From SELP01 sp035969385 (GTDB lineage Bacteria; Pseudomonadota; Alphaproteobacteria; Rhodobacterales; Rhodobacteraceae), in the NCBI RefSeq assembly GCF_035969385.1, contig NZ_JAYKKJ010000005.1, forward strand, positions 1-64,000: a stretch of 64,000 bases of DNA, read 5' to 3'. How positions within the stretch are numbered: position 1 is the stretch's first letter; the number at the start of each line of letters is the position of its first letter. The position numbers were made by a program, and so were the translations under genes. The notes beneath the pieces were generated by a model. The model had not been told where the DNA came from, did no database searches, and saw only the letters and a list, made by a program, of their open reading frames with translations. This document shows positions 51,347 to 59,711 of the stretch, piece after piece.

Positions 51347-51508
51347 CTATTCGTCTTTCCCGGCGGGGTCGTCCGCCGTCTTGCCTGTGCCACGGGCGCG
51401 CGCCTGCGCCTTGCGCCGGGCCATATTCGCCTTCAGCGCTGCCTTCAAACGGTCTTCCCGCGTCTGCGTGGATTTCCGCCCGGTCTTTGGCCCGTCTTTC
51501 TGCTCCAT
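51347..51508 (-). CDS. Small conserved-type basic protein upstream of murA
   Basis: A 53-residue, highly charged protein (MEQKDGPKTGRKSTQTREDR, then LKAALKANMARRKAQARARG and an acidic tail). It lies 7 bases before murA in the same orientation. Short basic proteins at this place are common in Rhodobacterales. No domain; a nucleic-acid or ribosome association is possible but unproven. Confidence 0.7.
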   Translation of the reverse strand: MEQKDGPKTGRKSTQTREDRLKAALKANMARRKAQARARGTGKTADDPAGKDE

Positions 51509-51594
51509 GACCGCGTTGTTAAAGGAAGGTGCAAAAACCGTCCAGAGAGGGCTTGCGCCCGATTTCGATTAGGGCTAATCCCCGCCTCGCAGAT

Positions 51595-51669
<75 letters not shown>

Positions 51670-51766
51670 TCCTCCTTCCCTTTGAGAATTATCACTGGTT
51701 AGGCTTTTTGCCTGATAATGCATTGCACTGGACGGCCGTCTACAACACCCTTCGGGTGGATCGGGT

Positions 51767-52300
51767 ATGGTTGATCAGGTGCAGGTCATGAAACTGGGAA
51801 AGTATACCGGAACGGTTCTTCAATTCGACTTTGGCGATTTCTATTGCTACGGCATTTGCGTCGGGGCGAGCCAGTTGCCGGATGAAGATTCCAAGTCGGC
51901 CAAAGGCATCTTCATCGTCCGGATGCTTGCTCCGGCGGTGTCAGAGGAGGTGTCCGATCTGAACGTCATACACGGCTTTCCTCTTCGGACGTATGTGCGG
52001 TTCCATCTTGGCGCCATGATACGCCAACCCGAGGTCACGATCCTTGGACAGGTCGAATTGTCAGAAAGCGAACTAGCCGAACCCACCTTCAAGAGTCTTG
52101 GACTGTTTGCACCTGGGGCGAAGGCCAAGGGATGGTGGTTGGTCAACAGTAAGCGAGAGGATTGGGTGACAAGCCTGAAACCTGAAGAACGGCGCTTCCC
52201 CATAGATGGGGTCTACGGTCTCGTTGGCTTGCGGGAACTCTACGAGTTGGATCTCTACCCCGAGTCCGAAATCTATTTCACGAACGCCCCAGCCCAATAA
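51767..52300 (+). CDS. Hypothetical protein (weak immunity-protein-26-like resemblance)
   Basis: A 177-residue soluble protein downstream of tRNA-Thr. The strand-rich N-terminus MKLGKYTGTVLQFDFGDFYCYGICVG vaguely resembles the Imm26 family, which neutralises toxins; the match is weak and no toxin gene is adjacent. Starts at 51767 or 51788. It sits between a tRNA and a convergent core gene, a common insertion place, and may be acquired. Confidence 0.55.
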   Translation: MVDQVQVMKLGKYTGTVLQFDFGDFYCYGICVGASQLPDEDSKSAKGIFIVRMLAPAVSEEVSDLNVIHGFPLRTYVRFHLGAMIRQPEVTILGQVELSESELAEPTFKSLGLFAPGAKAKGWWLVNSKREDWVTSLKPEERRFPIDGVYGLVGLRELYELDLYPESEIYFTNAPAQ

Positions 52301-52319
52301 TGAATGCCTGCCGCCCACC

Positions 52320-52838
52320 CTACATCGGGAAACTCACCCGCAGTTGCACAGTTTCGATCCCCGGGTTCTGGGCGAATATGTCGGCGTTGGACCGGTGGTC
52401 GTAGGCCAGTCCGAACCGGACCCCGCTGCGGGTTTCATAACCGAACTCGATCCCCGACCGGAACTCCAGCGGTCCGCCAAGGTCGAATCCGTCGTTGGGC
52501 GCGTAAAGCCCCGGCATCAGGTGCAATTCGGCGAAATAGGGCGTGTCGGGGCGGGTCAGCTCGTAGGTGACGCCGTAGCCCAACCACAGCTCTCCCTTTT
52601 CGCCCACCGACAGGCCGGCGGCGGTGCCGAAGGGGCCGAATCCCCGGCCGAAATCATAGCGCAGATAGATCTCTCCGGCCGGTTGTGCCCGCCGTTCCAG
52701 CACCTCGCCCGCCGAGATCGCGAATCTTGCCTGCCGGTCATTTCCCGCAAGGCACCCCGCGTCGGTCCCGCAATGGTTTTGCGCCATGTCGGTCAGCCCG
52801 AAGGCCAGCAAGAGCACTGCAAAGGTTCCGTCGGCCAT
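52320..52838 (-). CDS. Acyloxyacyl hydrolase / PagL-like outer-membrane protein
   Basis: A 172-residue beta-barrel-like protein. The C-terminal motif FGLAYDHRSNADIFAQNPGIETVQLRVSF carries the conserved His and Ser of the PagL lipid A 3-O-deacylase family, and it alternates hydrophobic and polar residues before an aromatic C-terminus. An N-terminal hydrophobic segment (GTFAVLLLAFGL) serves as a signal. Predicted role: removal of an acyl chain from lipid A, in the outer membrane. ATG 52838 chosen to start the signal. Confidence 0.75.
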   Translation of the reverse strand: MADGTFAVLLLAFGLTDMAQNHCGTDAGCLAGNDRQARFAISAGEVLERRAQPAGEIYLRYDFGRGFGPFGTAAGLSVGEKGELWLGYGVTYELTRPDTPYFAELHLMPGLYAPNDGFDLGGPLEFRSGIEFGYETRSGVRFGLAYDHRSNADIFAQNPGIETVQLRVSFPM

Positions 52839-52905
52839 GATACCCCCTTGGTCTGATGGTTGCGGGCTACCATAGACAAGCGGCCCGCGCTGTCCACCGC
52901 CCGAC

Positions 52906-53718
52906 CTAGACGCCCTGAAGGATCGCCAGCGCCTCGGCATGGATGTCACGGTTCGCGGCGGCGATCACGCGCCCGCCCATATGCGCCGGACCTCCGTCCC
53001 AGCTTGTGACGATCCCGCCCGCCGCCTCGACCACGGCCTGTGGGGCCTGAATGTCGTAGGGGTTCAAGCCCGCCTCGATCACCAGATCCACCTGCCCCGC
53101 CGCCAAAAGGGCGTAGCCATAGCAGTCCATCCCATAGCGGGTCAGCCGGGCGCGGGTCGCAACAGCGTGAAAGGCGCGGCCTTCCGCCTCGGTCCCGACC
53201 TCGGGAAAGGTGGTCAGCACGGTCGCTTCGGACAGGGGGCGGTGGGCGCGAGTGACCAGCGGCGCAGTGCCGGATGGCCCTGTCACCTCGGCCCGGCCAA
53301 AGCCGCCGACGAACCGTTCGCGGATATAGGGCTGGTCGACAATCCCGAAGATCGGCCCGTCCTCGTCCGCCAAGGCAATCAGCACCCCCCAGGTCGGCGT
53401 GCCCGAGATATATCCGCGCGTCCCATCGATCGGGTCGATCACCCAGGTCAGGCCGGATTGTCCTTTCGTGGTGCCAAATTCTTCGCCCAGAATCCCGTCG
53501 TCGGGGCGTTCGCGCGCCAGAATATCGCGGATCGCCTGTTCGGCGGCACGGTCGGCGACGGTGACAGGGTCGAAGCCCGCCCCGGTGCCGGTCTTGTCAT
53601 CGGTGTCGATCTGGGCGGCGCGGAAATGGGCCAGTGTCGCGGGACGGGCCGCGTCGGCAAGCAAATGGGCGACCCGTTCCAGATCGCCCTTCGTTGCATC
53701 GTTCAGATTGTTACGCAT
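52906..53718 (-). CDS. Inositol monophosphatase-family enzyme, probable histidinol-phosphatase
   Basis: A 270-residue protein with the IMPase metal motifs: GEEFG (Glu), WVIDPIDGTRGYISG (Asp-Pro-Ile-Asp-Gly-Thr) and GLNPYDIQAPQAVVEAAGG (C-terminal Asp). Close in type to HisN (histidinol-phosphatase) of alphaproteobacteria, but inositol or other phosphates cannot be excluded. The start at 53718 is preferred over frames upstream that lack conservation. Confidence 0.85.
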   Translation of the reverse strand: MRNNLNDATKGDLERVAHLLADAARPATLAHFRAAQIDTDDKTGTGAGFDPVTVADRAAEQAIRDILARERPDDGILGEEFGTTKGQSGLTWVIDPIDGTRGYISGTPTWGVLIALADEDGPIFGIVDQPYIRERFVGGFGRAEVTGPSGTAPLVTRAHRPLSEATVLTTFPEVGTEAEGRAFHAVATRARLTRYGMDCYGYALLAAGQVDLVIEAGLNPYDIQAPQAVVEAAGGIVTSWDGGPAHMGGRVIAAANRDIHAEALAILQGV

Positions 53719-53784
53719 CCCTGCCCCCGGCGGTCCCTTTGCACAGGCGGTAGCCCGCCCGCGCAAGGCCCGTCAAGGGTTCGG

Positions 53785-54153
53785 TCAGGCGGCGTCGCTC
53801 AGGACGCGGGCCAGATCGAACAGACGACGGCGCTGGGTTTCGGGAATGGCATAGTAGGACCGCAGCAGGTCCAGCGCTTCCTTGTCGGCAAGGATGTCCC
53901 CCGGAAGGGCGGTATCCACGGCCTCTTCGCCCGAAACGTCCAGCCCTTCGAAGAAGAACGAGATCGGCACCGAAAGCGCATGGGCAATATCCCAGAGCCG
54001 GGATGCGCTGACCCGGTTCATGCCGGTTTCGTATTTCTGGATCTGCTGGAACTTGATCCCAACCTTTTCGGCCAGCTGCTGCTGGGTCGTGCCGATCATC
54101 CAGCGCCGATGGCGGATTCGCTTGCCAACATGAACATCAACCGGGTGCTTCAT
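53785..54153 (-). CDS. XRE-family helix-turn-helix regulator
   Basis: A 122-residue regulator with a Cro/C1-type helix-turn-helix at residues about 10-60 (VGKRIRHRRWMIGTTQQQLAEKVGIKFQQIQKYETGMNRVSASRLWDIA) and a short C-terminal domain (DILADKEALDLLRSYYAIPETQRRRLFDLARVL). This compact form is widespread in Rhodobacterales. Its targets are unknown. Confidence 0.9.
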   Translation of the reverse strand: MKHPVDVHVGKRIRHRRWMIGTTQQQLAEKVGIKFQQIQKYETGMNRVSASRLWDIAHALSVPISFFFEGLDVSGEEAVDTALPGDILADKEALDLLRSYYAIPETQRRRLFDLARVLSDAA

Positions 54154-54411
54154 TGTAATTCCTCGACTACGGGGCCAACCCTTCTCCTCATGTGCCTTTT
54201 CCCGGGAACGGCCCCGTACACATGGCGATCGGCGCGATTTGATGAAGCCAAAGAAACACGTCTTGGTTGCGCGGGTCTACATGACCTTTAGGACAGGCTG
54301 GGACCGGTTTCAGCGCGGCGAATCCCCCCAAAACCCACCCAAAAGGATAGGTTTCCCCTTTCGACTCGCTATACTAGCGTCTGTCAAACCAATGATAGGA
54401 AAAGGGATTCC

Positions 54412-55389
54412 ATGCGGCACAAAGCCTATCGCATCCTCGAAACGGGCGTTGAGCCCAGCCTGACACATGTGGAAATCCCCATGCCCGCAAAAGGCGAAGT
54501 GCGCCTGAAGATCGAAGCCTGCGGGCTCAACTTTGCCGATCTGTTGATGGCCAAAGGGACCTATCAGGACACCCCCGCGGCCCCATTCACGCTGGGGCTG
54601 GAAGTCTGCGGGACGGTCATCGACTGCGGGCCCGACACCGACGGCCCGGCACCGGGCACCCGGGTTGCCGTTTTCAGCGGACAGGGCGGGCTTGCCGAAG
54701 AGGGGTTGTTTCCGGCGGACCGCTGCATTCCTGTCCCCGAAACGATGGACCCGGCGGTGGCCGCGGGGTTTCAAGTCGCCTATGGCACCTCGCACCTTGC
54801 CCTGACCCGTCGGGCACGATTGCAGCCCGGCGAACGACTGGTTGTCACCGGGGCGGCAGGTGGCGTCGGGCTGACCGCGATCGAGATCGGCAAGGCCCTG
54901 GGGGCCGAAGTGGTGGCCATTGCACGCGGGGCTGACAAGCTGGCCGTGGCGCAGGCCGCCGGGGCCGATCACCTGATCGACGCCACAACAGACCCGGCAG
55001 AAATCACCGCAAGGATCAAGGCGCTTGGCGGTGCCGATGTGGTTTATGACGTGGTCGGCGGCGATCTGTTCACCGCCCTGTTCAAGGCTGCCAACCGCGA
55101 GGCACGCCTGATCGTCATCGGCTTTGCCGGGGGCGACGTGCCCAAGATCCCGGCCAATCATCTGCTGGTCAAGAACATCGACGTGATCGGGTTCTACTGG
55201 GGCGGCTACATGGCCTTCAACCCAACAGCCCTGACCGACAGCATGGCCGAGTTGATGCGTTGGCACGCCGAAGGACGGCTCCAGCCCCATATCGGCCATA
55301 CATTGCCTTTGGATCGGGCCGGGGATGCGCTGGCGCTGCTGGCAGACCGCAAATCGACGGGCAAGGTCGTGGTGACGATGGGGGACTGA
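54412..55389 (+). CDS. NADPH:quinone oxidoreductase (zinc-independent medium-chain dehydrogenase)
   Basis: A 325-residue MDR-family enzyme. It has the GroES-like N-terminal domain (CGLNFADLLMAKGTYQDTPAAPFTLG) and a nucleotide-binding motif VTGAAGGVGLTAIEIGKALGA. The absence of catalytic zinc Cys/His ligands and the AAGGVG motif indicate a quinone-oxidoreductase-type enzyme using NADPH. It reduces quinones or other electrophiles. Preceded by an AGGAAAAGGGATTCC leader. Confidence 0.9.
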   Translation: MRHKAYRILETGVEPSLTHVEIPMPAKGEVRLKIEACGLNFADLLMAKGTYQDTPAAPFTLGLEVCGTVIDCGPDTDGPAPGTRVAVFSGQGGLAEEGLFPADRCIPVPETMDPAVAAGFQVAYGTSHLALTRRARLQPGERLVVTGAAGGVGLTAIEIGKALGAEVVAIARGADKLAVAQAAGADHLIDATTDPAEITARIKALGGADVVYDVVGGDLFTALFKAANREARLIVIGFAGGDVPKIPANHLLVKNIDVIGFYWGGYMAFNPTALTDSMAELMRWHAEGRLQPHIGHTLPLDRAGDALALLADRKSTGKVVVTMGD

Positions 55390-55433
55390 CCCGCGCCAGG
55401 AAGTCCTCACAGGCGTTTACGGCACGCACGACC

Positions 55434-56318
55434 CTATCCCGCAACCCGCAGGTCCGGGCCCGCCCCCATCGCGCGAAAGGCATGCCGCACCTGATCGGCC
55501 ATTTCGGCCTGCACAGTTCCGGCGAGCGTTTCCGCGACGTAGATATTGATGTTGATCCGTTCGAGATCTGGCAAGGTGCCGCCATGGGGGATTTGCTGGA
55601 ACATCTGGCCTTCGGTCCCTTCCAGCATCGCGTGAACCGCAAGATCGGCGCTGACCGTCGCCTCGATTGACCGGGTCGACTCGCTCTCGACCGCCATTTC
55701 CCACGGCACCCCGGCGCGGTCCAGCTGGGCCTGTACCTCTTGCCGAAACCGGCAGCGTTCCTCGAACGCCAAAGGTAGGGGGCGCTGTTTCCACGCCTGC
55801 CCACCGGGCGCCCCGACCCAGACCAACGGCAGGGTGGTCAATGTCTCTCCGCCCTGATCAACCCCGCCTTCGGTGGTGAGGATCACATCCAGCTCGCCCC
55901 GTTCGAACTGGCTGCGCAACACGCGGGTAAAGGAACTGGCCAGTTGCACCTTCACACGGGGATAATCGGCGGCAAAGCGGTGCAGCACCTTGGGAATGAC
56001 CGGGTAGACGATGTCATGCGGCACACCCAGCCGCAGCACGCCTTCGAAGTCGCTGCCGGTCATCTTGCGCAGCGCCTCGTCGTTCAACTGCAGCATCCGG
56101 CGGGCATAGCCCAAAAGCTGTTCGCCCGCCGGTGTCAGGGCGATACCCCGGCCCGACCGGTCCAGAAGCGGCAGGTCCAGCGCCTCTTCCAACCGCTTCA
56201 ACTGCATCGATACCGCGGATTGGGTCAGGTTCATGAGGCCGGCAGCACGGGTGACACCGCCGCAATCGGCCACTGTCACAAAAGAGCGGAGCGCCGTCAG
56301 GTCGAGGTTTCGGGGCAT
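55434..56318 (-). CDS. LysR-family transcriptional regulator
   Basis: A 294-residue regulator: N-terminal winged HTH (LDLTALRSFVTVADCGGVTRAAGLMNLTQSAVSMQLKRLEEAL) and a periplasmic-binding-like effector domain (LGVPHDIVYPVIPKVLHRF and on). It is convergent with the quinone oxidoreductase gene and divergent from the DUF1127 gene, which may be a target. Confidence 0.92.
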   Translation of the reverse strand: MPRNLDLTALRSFVTVADCGGVTRAAGLMNLTQSAVSMQLKRLEEALDLPLLDRSGRGIALTPAGEQLLGYARRMLQLNDEALRKMTGSDFEGVLRLGVPHDIVYPVIPKVLHRFAADYPRVKVQLASSFTRVLRSQFERGELDVILTTEGGVDQGGETLTTLPLVWVGAPGGQAWKQRPLPLAFEERCRFRQEVQAQLDRAGVPWEMAVESESTRSIEATVSADLAVHAMLEGTEGQMFQQIPHGGTLPDLERININIYVAETLAGTVQAEMADQVRHAFRAMGAGPDLRVAG

Positions 56319-56434
56319 TACATCACAATCCCTGATATTGAATCTAAAAAAGATGAATTTTCATTATGGGTCAAAATGCACGATACATCAACCATGTTGA
56401 ACATTTGACGCCAGACCATCACAGGAGATTATCA

Positions 56435-56665
56435 ATGACCCAGTCCCTTGCCCATTGCGCCCCGGCCGCCCGCCAATTGCCCCGCCGCGTTGCGCCCGCG
56501 CGTCCCGCGACGCGGCTGATGCAGATGATCGCCCTGTGGCGGCAACGAAGCGCGCTGCGCGAAATGGATGACGCGCAGCTGTGCGATCTGGGCCTGTCGC
56601 GCGCACAGGCCGACGCAGAAGCCCGCCGCCCGGTCTGGGATGTGCCCGCCCATTGGCAGCGGTAA
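56435..56665 (+). CDS. DUF1127 (YjiS-like) small protein
   Basis: A 76-residue arginine-rich protein with the DUF1127 core: LMQMIALWRQRSALREMDDAQLCDLGLSRAQADAEARRPVWD. In alphaproteobacteria some DUF1127 proteins bind RNA or affect phosphate and carbon metabolism; this one is unassigned. AGGAGA precedes the ATG by 6 bases. Confidence 0.9.
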   Translation: MTQSLAHCAPAARQLPRRVAPARPATRLMQMIALWRQRSALREMDDAQLCDLGLSRAQADAEARRPVWDVPAHWQR

Positions 56666-56787
56666 CATCATCCGCCAATTTTCCGCCGGAAATGCTTGAA
56701 AACCCGGACCATACCGCCAATATCTTAGCCGAAGGCTCTGCCCATTCGGGCAGGGCCGATACAACAAAAGGCTAACCGGAGGTTTCC

Positions 56788-57567
56788 ATGGCTGATTTTC
56801 AGACGGTCCGGGCGGGTGTAGGCGTCCGCTCCGCCGAAATCGATGCAGGGCTGCGCGCCCATATGAACAAGGTCTACGGCACCATGTCCGTGGGCATGTT
56901 CATCACCTTTCTTGCCGCCTGGGCGATTGCCGGGCTGGCCGTGACGACCGACCCGACCGGGGCCACCGCGATGCTGCGGCCGGGCCAATATCTGACTGGT
57001 CTGGGCGAGGCGCTTTACATCTCGCCGCTCAAATGGGTGGTGATGTTCGCGCCGCTGGCCTTCCTCTGGTTCGGCATGGGCGCCGCGATGAACCGTCTCT
57101 CCGCCGCCGGGGTGCAGGTCGCCTTCTACGTCTTTGCCGTGCTCATGGGCATCTCGCTCAGCTCGATCTTCCTCGTCTTCACCGGCTATTCGATCATTCA
57201 GGTCTTCCTGATCACCTCGATCGCCTTCGCTGGTCTGTCGCTTTACGGCTACACCACGAAGAAGGACATCTCGGGTTGGGGCGCGTTCCTGATCATGGGC
57301 GTGATCGGCCTTCTGGTCGCGATGGTCGTGAACATCTTCCTCGCCTCCGAGGCCGTGGCCTTTGCGATCTCGGTGATCGGTGTGCTGATCTTTGCCGGTC
57401 TGACCGCCTATGACACCCAGAAGATCAAGGTGACCTATCTGGCCCACGCCCATCACGGCGACCAGGAATGGCTGGGCAAGGCCGCGATTTCGGGCGCGCT
57501 GAACCTCTACCTCGACTTCATCAACATGTTCATGTTCCTGCTGCAACTGCTGGGGAACCGGGAATAA
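56788..57567 (+). CDS. Bax inhibitor-1/YccA family membrane protein
   Basis: A 259-residue integral membrane protein with seven hydrophobic segments and the BI-1 signatures MSVGMFITFLAAWA, LYGYTTKKDISGWGAFLIMGVIG and AYDTQKIK near the C-terminus. Bacterial members associate with FtsH or leak calcium/protons. Followed by a good terminator. Confidence 0.93.
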   Translation: MADFQTVRAGVGVRSAEIDAGLRAHMNKVYGTMSVGMFITFLAAWAIAGLAVTTDPTGATAMLRPGQYLTGLGEALYISPLKWVVMFAPLAFLWFGMGAAMNRLSAAGVQVAFYVFAVLMGISLSSIFLVFTGYSIIQVFLITSIAFAGLSLYGYTTKKDISGWGAFLIMGVIGLLVAMVVNIFLASEAVAFAISVIGVLIFAGLTAYDTQKIKVTYLAHAHHGDQEWLGKAAISGALNLYLDFINMFMFLLQLLGNRE

Positions 57568-57590
57568 TCCCAACCTGAACGCGCATGATC

Positions 57591-57616
57591 AGGCCGCCCT
57601 TCTGGGCGGCCTTTTT
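57591..57616 (+). terminator. Rho-independent terminator after the BI-1 gene
   Basis: AGGCCGCCC, a 4-base loop and GGGCGGCCT form a 9-bp perfect stem followed by TTTTT. It lies 24 bases after the stop codon. Confidence 0.93.
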
Positions 57617-57627
57617 CGTCTCAGGTC

Positions 57628-57645
57628 GGTGGGTCAAGACCCACC
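57628..57645. repeat. REP-like palindrome 1
   Basis: GGTGGGTCAAGACCCACC is a perfect palindrome with a 2-base centre. A near-identical palindrome is at 58463-58480. Repeats of this type are common between genes in Rhodobacterales. Confidence 0.7.
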
Positions 57646-57688
57646 TTACCCGGGGGCGCTTCGCTCCCCAATCCTGAAAACTCTTGGC

Positions 57689-57768
57689 CCCCAGAGGATA
57701 TTTATTGACCCAAAGAAGAATGGACGCTGAGTCCAGCCTCTTTCTTTGGGTCAATAAATATTCTGGGG
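57689..57768. repeat. Large inverted repeat (arms of about 27 bp)
   Basis: The left arm (57689-57717, CCCCAGAGGATATTTATTG then ACCCAAAGAA) and the right arm (57742-57768, inverse of CCCCAGAATATTTATTG then ACCCAAAGAA) differ by one substitution and a two-base indel. They enclose 24 bases. No gene is inside. The element could be a non-autonomous repeat (MITE-like) or a bidirectional hairpin. Confidence 0.85.
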
Positions 57769-57835
57769 TGAGTAAACCGGCAAAGGAAACCAATTCAGCT
57801 AATGCGGTTAACCCCCACTGGAACTTGAGACAAAG

Positions 57836-57970
57836 ATGCTTCGAGAGCAGCTTGACAGAGAACGCGCCACGGCGGACGATTTACGGAAACGCCTAGATGG
57901 GGCGGAACGTTTGATTGAGGACCATAGGCCAGCGCGAGTTAAGGCTCGAAAGAGGTTCTGGCAGACATAG
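57836..57970 (+). pseudogene. Coiled-coil C-terminal gene fragment
   Basis: A 44-codon frame MLREQLDRERATADDLRKRL then DGAERLIEDHRPARVKARKR reads like the coiled-coil tail of a larger HTH or plasmid-type protein (KfrA-like). The N-terminal part is missing, so it is probably a remnant left beside the repeats. Confidence 0.4.
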
Positions 57971-57982
57971 AAACTAGGACAC

Positions 57983-58408
57983 ATGCATCTTTTCAGAACC
58001 TTGGCCGCCCTTCTATTTGCCGCGTGCACGCCAGCTCAAGCGCAAGACGTGGCGTTATTGCTGTATGATGCTGAAACCCGCAGGCAATTCGCAGGATGTC
58101 TAAATTGCAATCGTCACGACGATGGTTCTGTTTGCAATAGATACGGCGACTATGGTTCGCGTTATAGCGACACGAGCATCTGGAACCGCTATGGGGGTTT
58201 CGGCTCGCGTTATGAAGATAACAGCCCATGGAACCGTTATGGTGAGGGCTTGATTATTGTTGATCCTAACGGAAACTTTTACGGGCACTTTTCTTTGAAC
58301 AGGTATGCCCGGCATGGACAATCCAGGGTTCCATTAGTCCAGTCCCTTTTGCAGCTATACGAAGAGGGGGTTGAGCTAGACGAGATTAGAGACCTTCTTT
58401 GCGAATGA
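57983..58408 (+). CDS. Exported protein with NRYGxxGSRY repeats
   Basis: A 141-residue protein with a signal peptide (LAALLFAACTPAQAQ; the AAC could be a lipobox). After CLNCNRHDDGSVC come imperfect 16-residue repeats: NRYGDYGSRYSDTSIW, NRYGGFGSRYEDNSPW, NRYGEG. A similar motif (CLNCNKxDSDSxCNKYG...) is known from small exported proteins of many bacteria, function unknown. The repeat suggests a surface or binding role. Confidence 0.72.
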   Translation: MHLFRTLAALLFAACTPAQAQDVALLLYDAETRRQFAGCLNCNRHDDGSVCNRYGDYGSRYSDTSIWNRYGGFGSRYEDNSPWNRYGEGLIIVDPNGNFYGHFSLNRYARHGQSRVPLVQSLLQLYEEGVELDEIRDLLCE

Positions 58409-58462
58409 CGACTGATCTGCAATGTCCCAAAGGGCCAGAGGGGCAGAGCCCCTGAAACGTAA

Positions 58463-58480
58463 GGTGGGTTTCAACCCACC
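58463..58480. repeat. REP-like palindrome 2
   Basis: GGTGGGTTTCAACCCACC is an 18-base perfect palindrome with a 2-base centre, matching the palindrome at 57628 at 14 of 18 positions. Together with the large inverted repeat at 57689 it forms a repeat cluster around the RYG-repeat gene. Confidence 0.7.
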
Positions 58481-58539
58481 ATCCCCTGACGCAGCGTCGC
58501 CGCTTGTCAGAGGGACGACCGTGGCGCACGCTCGGCCCC

Positions 58540-58941
58540 ATGATCGAACACCTCGCCCTCCCCGTGACCCTGACCGCCGCCGTGATCAACGGGGCGCTGT
58601 TCCAGCTCTTGACGTGGCGTGTGGTGCGGGGCCGCAGGCGGCACAAGATTGTTCTGGGCGACGGCGACGACCGGGCCATGGCCAAGGCGATCCGGGGGCA
58701 AGCCAATGCCGCCGAACAGATGCCCATTGCCCTGATCCTGCTTGGCCTAGCCGAAATGAACGGGGCCGCCCCCGGCCTTTTGTGGGGGCTGGCGGGGCTG
58801 TTCACGCTGGGGCGGATGTCCCACGGCGCCTATTTCGCGATTCACGGGCTGCACTGGCGGCTGCGTTTCTGGGGGATGCTGGCGACGCTTCTAGCACAGG
58901 CGGGGCTGATCCTGACCGGCGCGGCGCTGCTGATCTTCTAA
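58540..58941 (+). CDS. MAPEG-family membrane protein
   Basis: A 133-residue four-helix membrane protein with the MAPEG pattern: an early ALPVTLTAAVINGALFQLLTW helix, the KAIRGQANAAEQMPIALILLGLAEMNGA block and a final LRFWGMLATLLAQAGLILTGAALLIF helix. MAPEG proteins include glutathione S-transferases/peroxidases; bacterial substrates are mostly unknown. Start 58540 (MIEHLALPVTL) removes a non-conserved extension. Confidence 0.87.
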   Translation: MIEHLALPVTLTAAVINGALFQLLTWRVVRGRRRHKIVLGDGDDRAMAKAIRGQANAAEQMPIALILLGLAEMNGAAPGLLWGLAGLFTLGRMSHGAYFAIHGLHWRLRFWGMLATLLAQAGLILTGAALLIF

Positions 58942-58945
58942 CACG

Positions 58946-58972
58946 AAAAAGGCCGCGCCCTGCGGCGCGGCC
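58946..58972 (-). terminator. Terminator of the rpmG transcript
   Basis: GGCCGCGCC, loop CTGC and GGCGCGGCC form a 9-bp perfect stem. On the minus strand it is followed by a T-run (complement of AAAAA at 58946-58950). It lies between the convergent MAPEG and rpmG genes. Confidence 0.88.
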
Positions 58973-59000
58973 CTGATCCGTTACCGGGATCGGCGCGATC

Positions 59001-59168
59001 TTACTTGATCTTGCCTTCCTTGTATTCAACGTGCTTGCGCACCACCGGGTCGTATTTCTTGACGACCATCTTTTCGGTCATGGTGCGGGCGTTCTTCTTG
59101 GTGACGTAGAAATGCCCGGTCCCCGCGGTGGAGTTCAGGCGGATCTTGATGGTGGTCGGCTTCGCCAT
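59001..59168 (-). CDS. rpmG: 50S ribosomal protein L33
   Basis: A 55-residue protein, read on the minus strand: MAKPTTIKIRLNSTAGTGHF, YVTKKNARTMTEKMVVKKYD and PVVRKHVEYKEGKIK. It is a typical L33 of the alphaproteobacterial C-minus (zinc-free) type, since no CxxC pairs occur. It precedes a terminator. Confidence 0.95.
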   Translation of the reverse strand: MAKPTTIKIRLNSTAGTGHFYVTKKNARTMTEKMVVKKYDPVVRKHVEYKEGKIK

Positions 59169-59299
59169 GTCTCATCTCTCCTGATCGCGGGCCCGTCGCG
59201 GGCACATCGCGTAAATCTCGTATGAAGCCCGCCTTTTACCGGGGCGCGGGGCGGAGTCAACCACGAAACCCGGCCTTGGGGATAAAATTGCCGGGTGAT

Positions 59300-59710
59300 C
59301 TGCGCGGATGGCCTGTAAGCCGGATTTTGTTCCCCGGGTTGCCCCGGTTCGATGGCCATTCGTCTGAACGGCGTGTTGCCACGCCGCCTCTGGCTGCCAA
59401 CCCGGGCCTCTCGGGTCAGGCGTCCCTGCCGGGATATCGGTTGCCCGATCACACCGGCGCGAGGCCCCTATTTGGCATTGCTCCGGGTGGGGCTTGCCGT
59501 GCCGCTCTGGTTGCCCATCGCGCGGTGGGCTCTTACCCCACCGTTTCACCCTTACCCCGGTCAAACCGGGGCGGTCTGTTCTCTGTGGCGCTTTCCCTGG
59601 GGTTGCCCCCGCCGGGCGTTACCCGGCACCCTTGCCGTTTTGGAGTCCGGACTTTCCTCGACCGGGCTTGCACCCCGCCGCGGCCATCCGGCCATCCGCG
59701 CGGCCCGACT
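59300..59710 (-). ncRNA. rnpB: RNase P RNA (catalytic subunit), bacterial type A
   Basis: The minus strand carries RNase P RNA landmarks: the P1 strand GCGCGGATGGCC (near 59702) pairing with GGCCATCCGCGC at the 3' end (near 59302), GAGGAAAGTCCGGACTCC in the 5' half, a conserved ACAGA block and AATCCGGCTTACAGGCCATC at the end. About 400 nt, cleaving the 5' leaders of pre-tRNAs. The ends are placed within about 10 bases. Open reading frames across it are shadows. Confidence 0.93.
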
Positions 59711-59711
59711 G

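Noticed and set aside
51767..52300. Firm call of an immunity protein
   Set aside because: The resemblance to Imm26 is limited to a strand pattern and there is no toxin next to it.
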